Of a DNA stretch of 20,911 nt, positions 15,513 through 20,911 are shown in pieces. Under the pieces are notes generated by a model. The model did no database searches and had not been told where the DNA came from. It saw nothing but the letters and a program-made list of their open reading frames with translations. Position 1 is the first letter of the stretch. Every line of letters begins with the position of its first letter. The stretch is taken from NCBI GenBank assembly GCA_002389905.1, contig DGRE01000006.1, positions 1 through 20,911 on the forward strand, read 5' to 3'. The translations under genes were made by a program, and so were the position numbers. Source of the DNA: Hungatella sp. UBA4396. Its GTDB lineage: Bacteria; Bacillota; Clostridia; Lachnospirales; Lachnospiraceae.

Positions 15513-17387
15513 ATGCCTAATATTATTCTATTTTCTGCGGGAGATTCTCTCGCTTATTATGGAGAATTGCTAAAAAAGAAACTCTCTTCCCCTGTTCATC
15601 TGGAAATAATAAACATATACATGGAAGATGCTGTAAAGTACGCAAGACAATGCCGGCCAGAAGAGGTTGATGTGATTATTGCCAGAGGCAATACTGCCAA
15701 GCTTTTAAAAGCTGCCCATCTGTCAATTCCGGTTGTAACCGTTCCAATAAAGGATTCAGAGCTGGTGAGGTCTATCGAGAAAGCGAAAGAGATTTATCCG
15801 GAAGAACCGCCGCAGATAGCATATATTGGAATGGAAGATGTGATACGGTCTGTGAGCGCATTTTTTGAGATGCTTGGCTGCCAGATACGGTTTTATTCGG
15901 TTACCGACAGTAAGGATATTGAATATAGCATAAAAAAAGCGAAAAGAGACAAGGTTCGTGTTGTCATCGGAGGGGTTTATACGCAAAAACTTGCAGAAGA
16001 GTACGGCTTGAAGTGCGTACTCTTAGAAAGCTCACTCTCATCACTGCAGGAAGCTTATGAAAGAGCTCTGGAAGTGCAAAAGGGTGTTCAGATACAGAAA
16101 AAGAAACTTCAGGAACGGATTACGATGCTCAATTCCATTTCTGACGGATTGGTTAGCGTCAATGAAAAAAAGATTGTCACGATCTACAGTCCTTCCGCTG
16201 AAAAGTATTTTCAGCTTCCGTCTGATATGGTTCTGGGAAAATCCTGTGCCCGCCTGCTTGAAAATCCTGAGAAAGAATTATTAAATCAGGTTCTTTTAAC
16301 AAACAGCTCTGTGATTGATCATATGGTGATGGTCCATGGCGCAGAATATCTTCTCTCTATTAACCCTGTGATTGTTCAGAATAAAAATAAAGGGGCTATT
16401 TTAAGTTTTCATCCTTACCAGTTTACAGGGGCTGCAGCTAAAAGGCGCTCCATGGAATACCAATACTATGCTTCCAGGCAGATTTCATCCTTCTTTGCTT
16501 TAACAGGGCATTCCAGTGAACTTCAGTTAGTCCGGTCTATGGGGTTTCAATATGCGAAATCTGACTTTCCAGTATTGTTAGCAGGGGAGTATGGAAGCGG
16601 GCGTGAAACAATTGCCCGATGCATCCATACGGAAAGCCGGCGCAAAGAGGAAATATTTCTTTCATGCAATGCCGCAATTCTTTCTCTTGAAGATTTTCTT
16701 GCAGCAAATGGAGGAACACTGTATATAAGGGATATTGAACAGCTTTCAGCGGCTATGCTGGCCGTGGTCAGGGAAGTGCTCCACAGCAGTACCATTCAGC
16801 TCCCGGATAAAACCAAACAGAACCTGGACCTTCGTATAATGGCCGGTTCTGCAAAAGATTTATCAAAAAAACTGCCTGCTGAGATTTACTATCTGATGAA
16901 TTCATTTATTTTGCCCATATCGTCTCTCAGACACAGAAAACAGGATATATATCCTATTTTCTGTCATTTTCTGAAACAATTTAATGAGACGGAAGACCAC
17001 ATTTTTACCATAGCGCCTGATGTTGAGAATGCTCTCACTGCTTATTCATGGCCTGGAAATATCAGCCAGTTAAAAAGTGTTTGCCGGCGCCTGGCTTTCC
17101 TGGCAGGGCCGCAGACAGTCCTATCCCCGCAAATGCTGGAAGCTCAATTAGATGACTCTTCTTATTATGCCCATCTTTCTGATCAGCCGGTTGAGATAAT
17201 GAATTCTCAATTACAATTAAGTCAATCCAGCCGGGGATTTGCCATCAAAGACCGCTATGTCACATATGAAGAACTAAGCAGTCTGAAGCGGCTGTTTCAC
17301 GGTAAAAAAAGGTTGATGGCAGAAAGCCTGGGCATTAGCCGTTCAACTTTATGGCGGCATATGAAAGAGCTGGAAGATGATCAATAG
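15513..17387 (+). CDS. PrpR_N-domain transcription regulator with degenerate AAA+ domain
   Basis: A 624-residue regulator. Order: PrpR_N sensor domain (about 1-185, the type that senses methylcitrate or acyl compounds in PrpR), a short coiled-coil (185-205), a PAS-like domain (205-305), an AAA+ remnant (about 325-530) and a Fis-like helix-turn-helix (598-618). The AAA+ part keeps a Walker A-like GEYGSGRE (358-365, Lys replaced by Arg) and the YSWPGN motif (511-516). It lacks the GAFTGA sigma-54 contact loop altogether and has RDIEQ where LDEI is expected. It probably works with sigma-A, as TyrR-like proteins do. ATG at 15513 is chosen for AAAGGA six bases upstream; the ATG at 15498 has none. 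It is divergent from the enolase-superfamily gene and is the likely controller of the TTT/garD locus. Confidence 0.88.
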   Translation: MPNIILFSAGDSLAYYGELLKKKLSSPVHLEIINIYMEDAVKYARQCRPEEVDVIIARGNTAKLLKAAHLSIPVVTVPIKDSELVRSIEKAKEIYPEEPPQIAYIGMEDVIRSVSAFFEMLGCQIRFYSVTDSKDIEYSIKKAKRDKVRVVIGGVYTQKLAEEYGLKCVLLESSLSSLQEAYERALEVQKGVQIQKKKLQERITMLNSISDGLVSVNEKKIVTIYSPSAEKYFQLPSDMVLGKSCARLLENPEKELLNQVLLTNSSVIDHMVMVHGAEYLLSINPVIVQNKNKGAILSFHPYQFTGAAAKRRSMEYQYYASRQISSFFALTGHSSELQLVRSMGFQYAKSDFPVLLAGEYGSGRETIARCIHTESRRKEEIFLSCNAAILSLEDFLAANGGTLYIRDIEQLSAAMLAVVREVLHSSTIQLPDKTKQNLDLRIMAGSAKDLSKKLPAEIYYLMNSFILPISSLRHRKQDIYPIFCHFLKQFNETEDHIFTIAPDVENALTAYSWPGNISQLKSVCRRLAFLAGPQTVLSPQMLEAQLDDSSYYAHLSDQPVEIMNSQLQLSQSSRGFAIKDRYVTYEELSSLKRLFHGKKRLMAESLGISRSTLWRHMKELEDDQ

Positions 17388-18649
17388 AGCTTAAGATTTC
17401 CTTTTTCATCAAAAGGAATATCCATAAAATCTGAGCAGACCTGGATATTTGTTTGATCCTTTATGGAATCCAGGGCCGCTTTTGACATGTAAATCTCTTC
17501 CAGGGAATTTGTATTTTTAATGATGACAAGCTTTATCTTATCCTTTATGATTTGACCGGAAGCTTTTATGCATCCTTGAAAAACCAACCGATCTGTTTTG
17601 AGGGTAACCGGGATTGCTGCTATTTCCGGATGCATTCCGGTAAGGGAATTGATGGATGTATATTCTTCGTTTATTTCCTTTCTTAAATACTCAGAGATAA
17701 AATCCGCCATGCCGCATCCGCTGGCATTGCCGTCGGACTGCGGGGTCAGCCGCAATACTCCCAGTGCCTCCACATTAGGACCGTCATTGGGGCGCCTGTT
17801 AATGGGGCGTCCGATCACAGCAGGATCCATCCCTGTACCGCTGATATTCTTCCCTTGCTCACAGACTATCAGGCAGTCAATATCATCCAGATAGATGCGG
17901 GGCAGCATGCGGATTGCCCTCTGTAAGATTTCAGGTTCCTGTTCTAACAGCTCTTCCTTTCTTACAACATATACATCTGCCAGTTGTTCGTATCCATTCT
18001 CGATCACGGCAACTCCTGCTGCCACATTCAGCTTTTGGAGAGCAGCCTTCCCAACCCTTACCATATTAGGCCCCAGGTTTGGCGTTCCCATACTGTGAGT
18101 CATTGCTGCTCCCTTGTGTTTTGCCAGGCCGATTGCCATCATTTTGAGTAATCCGCTCTGGTATTTTTCCCGGATTGAGGTATGAGTTTTTATACGGTTA
18201 AGCAGGATGATTCCATCAGCTTCCCAGGCATTCTTATCGATATACACTGGAAGTCCTAATTCCGTCCTGGCCACTTCCGTAACCTCCATGCTGGATACCA
18301 CTGGCGCACCTACGCTTTCTTCCGTAATTCCCAGAATGTCAAGCATATGCTTTTGCCCCTCGGCAGTGCCGCCTCCATGACTGCCCATGGCAGGAACAAT
18401 GAATGGAACTGCGCCGGCTTCCTTTACCAGTTTGACAACGGTCTTCATGATCGTCTGGTATTCGGAAATCCCGCGGCTTCCGCCTGTTATGGCAATTCTA
18501 TCTCCTGCCTTTATGGGGATCATCTTATTTTTCCATAAAAAAGAGAGTTTTTCTTCCGGATTTTCCAGTCTGGTCCGGTCAAAGTACTGTTTCACCCTGC
18601 ATACCTTAGGGATTTCATAACCGTCCAGCATTTCCTCAAGTTTATTCAT
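17381..18649 (-). CDS. LarA-type nickel-pincer racemase/epimerase homologue (second copy)
   Basis: A 422-residue paralogue of the LarA homologue in the operon. H91 (MGSHGG), H156 (KTH), K169 (LKMM) and H185 (THSMG) show exactly the same 65/13/16 spacing as in the first copy, so nickel-pincer nucleotide binding is expected. Other shared blocks are GSRGI, VPFIVPAMGSHGG, KNAWEADGII and GKNISGTGMDP. The start at 18649 follows GGAGGAAATCAG. The reading frame stays open 294 bases further up, but that would cover its own promoter and the LysR start. It is divergent from a LysR gene, with a strong promoter between. Its 3' end overlaps the convergent PrpR_N-type gene by 7 bp. The substrate may differ from the first copy because the mid-region (for example KTHTSIREK versus KPHNAFRGP) is not the same. 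Confidence 0.87.
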   Translation of the reverse strand: MNKLEEMLDGYEIPKVCRVKQYFDRTRLENPEEKLSFLWKNKMIPIKAGDRIAITGGSRGISEYQTIMKTVVKLVKEAGAVPFIVPAMGSHGGGTAEGQKHMLDILGITEESVGAPVVSSMEVTEVARTELGLPVYIDKNAWEADGIILLNRIKTHTSIREKYQSGLLKMMAIGLAKHKGAAMTHSMGTPNLGPNMVRVGKAALQKLNVAAGVAVIENGYEQLADVYVVRKEELLEQEPEILQRAIRMLPRIYLDDIDCLIVCEQGKNISGTGMDPAVIGRPINRRPNDGPNVEALGVLRLTPQSDGNASGCGMADFISEYLRKEINEEYTSINSLTGMHPEIAAIPVTLKTDRLVFQGCIKASGQIIKDKIKLVIIKNTNSLEEIYMSKAALDSIKDQTNIQVCSDFMDIPFDEKGNLKLY

Positions 18650-18681
18650 CTGATTTCCTCCAATCTTTGAACTGTATTTAC

Positions 18682-18709
18682 ATTGTACATGACGGGCAGT
18701 GTCTGTCAA
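18682..18709 (-). promoter_or_regulatory. Sigma-A promoter of the second LarA homologue
   Basis: On the minus strand, a perfect TTGACA (18709-18704) and TACAAT (18687-18682) are 16 bp apart, about 33 bases before the ATG. It faces the LysR promoter. Confidence 0.8.
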
Positions 18710-18778
18710 ATGAATCACTTTTTTATCTTTTTTCGGTATTTTATGTGTAACAGTTTTGTTTTTAATGTTTTGTAATTG

Positions 18779-18805
18779 AAACAAGAAAGAAACCGACCCT
18801 TGTTT
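18779..18805. promoter_or_regulatory. Candidate operator in the LysR/LarA-homologue intergenic region
   Basis: AAACAAG (18779-18785) and CTTGTTT (18799-18805) are perfect inverted arms with 13 bases between. The right arm covers the -35 of the LysR gene, and the site lies about 70 bases upstream of the divergent LarA-homologue -35. This is the usual place for a LysR-type autoregulatory and activation site. Binding is inferred, not shown. Confidence 0.45.
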
Positions 18806-18828
18806 TTCGTCATAAAGAAGGTTATAAT
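18800..18828 (+). promoter_or_regulatory. Sigma-A promoter of the LysR gene
   Basis: TTGTTT (18800-18805) and a perfect TATAAT (18823-18828) are 17 bp apart. The ATG follows about 32 bases later with AAAGGAG between. Confidence 0.65.
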
Positions 18829-18860
18829 TTTTACAGAACTTTTCAAAGGAGAAAAGAGAA

Positions 18861-19772
18861 ATGGATACGAAGCAGATTGAATACATATTGAAGATTGCAG
18901 AAGAAAACAACATTACCAGGGCGGCAGAAAAGCTTTTTATCACCCAGTCGGCCTTAAACCAGCAGCTTCTGCGCCTGGAAAAAGAACTGGGTACTCAGCT
19001 TTTCCACCGCTCCCGGATAGACTGGCGGCCTACAGAAGCAGGGAAAGTTTACCTGGAAAACGCCCGGAAAATCTTGCAGACAAAACAAGAGACCTATCGC
19101 ATCATCAACGATATGGTCTCTCATAAAAAAGGGCATCTCTCCATAGGCTTCACCCCCGGCAGGGGGATTGCTATGTTCTCTGCTGTTTATCCAAAGTTTC
19201 ACCGGGAATATCCTGACATTGTGGTCACTCCCAATGAACTGAGCGTAAAAAAGCAGCAAGCCCTGATCGCAAGCGGCGATTTAGACATCGGATTCCTCAC
19301 ACTCTGTGACAATCACCGCACGTTTGCTGAGTACATACAAATCACCACGGAAGAACTGTTTCTGGCTATTCCGGAAAAACACCCTCTCTCCAGTTATTCC
19401 TGCCAGAAAGAAAAAGGAGATATTTTTCCCATGATGGACATTGCTGCCATGGAATATGAGCCCTTTGTACTGATGTATAAAGAATCCACCATCCGGCAGT
19501 TGGTGGATGACATTTTCCAGGAAGCAGGCTTTCAACCCAATGTGCTGTTTGAAACCGCCAACACCAACACAATCCTGACTATGATCCAGGCCAATATGTG
19601 CTGCGGGATCATCCCACACTATTATCTGCGGGATGGACACAAGGAAATCACCTGCTTTTCCCTGCCCTCTCACCCCACCTGGGATGTAGTAGCTGCCTAT
19701 CGGAAGAACAGCTATCTCACCCATGCAGCCAGATATTTCATTGAACTGGCTAAAGAATACTGGAACACATAA
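18861..19772 (+). CDS. LysR-family transcription regulator
   Basis: A 303-residue LysR-type regulator of normal length. The N-terminal winged helix covers about residues 1-60, with the usual NITRAAEKLFITQSALNQQL recognition region and LFHRSR...TEAGKVYL wing. The effector-binding periplasmic-protein-like domain runs from about 88 to 297, starting GHLSIGFTPGRG. AAAGGAG precedes the ATG. Its divergent arrangement with the second LarA homologue, plus an inverted repeat between them, suggests it controls that gene in response to the substrate or product. The effector cannot be named from sequence. No clear terminator follows the stop codon. Confidence 0.95.
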   Translation: MDTKQIEYILKIAEENNITRAAEKLFITQSALNQQLLRLEKELGTQLFHRSRIDWRPTEAGKVYLENARKILQTKQETYRIINDMVSHKKGHLSIGFTPGRGIAMFSAVYPKFHREYPDIVVTPNELSVKKQQALIASGDLDIGFLTLCDNHRTFAEYIQITTEELFLAIPEKHPLSSYSCQKEKGDIFPMMDIAAMEYEPFVLMYKESTIRQLVDDIFQEAGFQPNVLFETANTNTILTMIQANMCCGIIPHYYLRDGHKEITCFSLPSHPTWDVVAAYRKNSYLTHAARYFIELAKEYWNT

Positions 19773-19857
19773 TAGCACATCAAGACATCTTATGATTCTC
19801 CTGTTTACCAGATGCCGGGTCTATATGTTATATGTTAATAATTCACTAAAATAAAAC

Positions 19858-19886
19858 TTGCCTGGATTTGGACATCATGTTACCAT
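19858..19886 (+). promoter_or_regulatory. Candidate promoter of the MobA-like/ModE fusion gene
   Basis: TTGCCT (19858-19863) and TACCAT (19881-19886) are 17 bp apart, with AGGAGG (19907-19912) and the ATG downstream. Both boxes are off consensus. Read-through from the LysR gene is also possible. Confidence 0.4.
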
Positions 19887-19922
19887 TAAAACAGAATATT
19901 TGATTCAGGAGGCAAATCTGAC

Positions 19923-20852
19923 ATGAAAATCAACCGAATCGGCGGAGTGATTGCCGCCGCCAGTAAAAAAGATGCAGAGCCCCTGCTGCAGATCGGAACA
20001 ATTCCCATTATAAAACGGATTGTTATTTCTTTTCAGCAGGCTGGTATTTTTCCTATTGTAGTTGTAACCGGGACGCAAGAGGAGGAGGTAAAATACCAGT
20101 TATCCAGCTATGGGGTCATCTTTATTCCCAATGAAGACTGTGAGCAGCCTGAACTTTTTGACTCGGTAAAAATCGGTCTTCAATATCTGTTGGGAAAGTG
20201 TGACCGGATTGTTTTTACACCGGTAAATGTTCCCATGTTCACTCCAGATACCTTGAATCGTCTGCTGGCCTCAGAAGGCGGTATCATAGTTCCGTCCTGC
20301 AGGAGCCGGGGCGGTCACCCTATCGTTCTCTCCGAGGAGGTAATTCCCCAGATTATTTCTTATTCAGGAAAGGGGGGCTTGAGAAGCTTCATTTCTTCCA
20401 TGGGTGACCGGCGCACCTTTATTCCGGTAAATGATCCGGGAATCCATATGACTGTGCGGGACTGCAGCCAGTTGGAAGCCTGTCTGGCAAAACATAACCA
20501 GGCCCTTTTGCATCCAACGGTCCAGTTAAGTCTTCAAAAGGAATCCGTCTTTTTCAATACCAGGATCAAGCTGCTGCTGTATCTCATACTGGATACTCAC
20601 TCTGTCCGCAGCGCTTGTGACCGTATGGCCTTATCCTATGGCAAGGCCTGGGATATGCTGAATAAACTGGAGGCAGAGGCAGGTTATCCAATGGTGGAGC
20701 GAAAACACGGAGGCAGACGTGGAGGAAACACCACCCTGACCCCAAAGGGTTTCCAATTTTTAAGAAACTGGCTTCTTTTGGAAGATAAAGTCTTCCGGTT
20801 TACCCAAAATGAATTTTCTGCTCTATTTTACGATAGTGGAATTTTTACATAA
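19923..20852 (+). CDS. MobA-like NTP-transferase domain fused to ModE-type DNA-binding domain
   Basis: A 309-residue fusion. Residues about 5-195 follow the MobA/MocA-like nucleotidyltransferase fold: GGVIAAAS near the start, EPLLQIG, an FTPVNVPMFTPDT stretch (98-110) and RGGHPIVL (129-136). Residues about 205-290 form a ModE-like winged helix, with SVRSACDRMALSYGKAWDMLNKLE and the glycine-rich wing before TLTPKGFQFL. Such fusions are known near molybdenum-hydroxylase genes in Clostridia. Two family motifs look eroded: the GxSxRMGxxK loop is replaced by ASKKDAEP, and the metal-binding Asp of DxP is Asn (VNVP). The first domain may therefore act as a sensor rather than an enzyme. AGGAGG is ten bases before the ATG. 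Its targets may lie to the right of the window, where a strong promoter begins. Confidence 0.85.
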   Translation: MKINRIGGVIAAASKKDAEPLLQIGTIPIIKRIVISFQQAGIFPIVVVTGTQEEEVKYQLSSYGVIFIPNEDCEQPELFDSVKIGLQYLLGKCDRIVFTPVNVPMFTPDTLNRLLASEGGIIVPSCRSRGGHPIVLSEEVIPQIISYSGKGGLRSFISSMGDRRTFIPVNDPGIHMTVRDCSQLEACLAKHNQALLHPTVQLSLQKESVFFNTRIKLLLYLILDTHSVRSACDRMALSYGKAWDMLNKLEAEAGYPMVERKHGGRRGGNTTLTPKGFQFLRNWLLLEDKVFRFTQNEFSALFYDSGIFT

Positions 20853-20875
20853 TGCAAGTACCTGGCAGAAAGAAT

Positions 20876-20904
20876 TTGAAACATTTCCACACCCCTTTTA
20901 TAAT
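20876..20904 (+). promoter_or_regulatory. Strong sigma-A promoter at the right edge
   Basis: TTGAAA (20876-20881) and a perfect TATAAT (20899-20904) are 17 bp apart, 24 bases past the stop of the MobA-like/ModE gene. It points to a gene or operon starting just outside the window, a natural target for that regulator. Confidence 0.7.
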
Positions 20905-20911
20905 GACACTA

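Noticed and set aside
18650..18943. 98-residue N-terminal extension of the second LarA homologue
   Set aside because: It would cover the gene's own consensus promoter and part of the divergent LysR gene, and a good GGAGG site sits right before the inner ATG at 18649.
1..20911. Mobile elements, CRISPR arrays, tRNA or rRNA genes
   Set aside because: No transposase or integrase frames, no spaced direct-repeat array and no tRNA-like cloverleaf were noticed in either strand.

Overview
The window looks like the chromosome of an anaerobic Firmicute, most likely Clostridia/Lachnospiraceae. The pointers are a T-box-controlled thrS, near-consensus sigma-A promoters, strong AGGAGG-type ribosome binding sites, a DUF1540 cysteine-rich protein and moderate GC content. 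This placement is inferred from gene content, not from a search. I saw no rRNA, tRNA, CRISPR array, insertion sequence or phage gene.

Left part (1-8000, all minus strand) is housekeeping and general metabolism. It holds a small DUF1540 protein, threonyl-tRNA synthetase behind a complete T-box leader, an AEC-type permease, a branched-chain aminotransferase with its own strong promoter, a MATE exporter translationally coupled to an acetamidase/formamidase-family hydrolase, and a one-domain PPC/DUF296 protein.

Centre (8100-15500, minus strand) is a hydroxy-acid catabolic locus. A tightly spaced operon (gaps of 11-20 bp) encodes a tripartite tricarboxylate transporter (TctC binding protein, TctB, TctA), a LarA-type nickel-pincer racemase/epimerase homologue and a galactarate dehydratase (GarD). 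A divergent-looking enolase-superfamily protein sits just upstream behind its own promoter. The simplest reading is uptake of a sugar diacid or related 2-hydroxy acid, inversion of one hydroxyl-bearing carbon by the LarA homologue, then dehydration by GarD. The exact substrate cannot be read from the sequence. No aldolase or tartronate-semialdehyde reductase is present to finish a galactarate pathway, and no larB/larC/larE cofactor genes are present.

Right part (15500-20911) is regulatory. A divergently transcribed PrpR_N-type activator (PrpR_N, PAS-like, AAA+, Fis-like HTH) has lost the GAFTGA loop and key AAA+ residues, so it is probably not a sigma-54 activator. A second LarA homologue is convergent with it, overlapping by 7 bp at the 3' ends, and is divergently paired with a LysR-type regulator. 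Last comes a MobA-like domain fused to a ModE-type winged helix, whose nucleotidyltransferase motifs look eroded. A strong promoter at the right edge points to a gene beyond the window.

The most notable themes are two LarA homologues with the same spacing of predicted nickel/cofactor residues under different regulators, and three proteins (enolase-superfamily member, AAA+ activator, MobA-like domain) that keep the fold but lack canonical catalytic residues.
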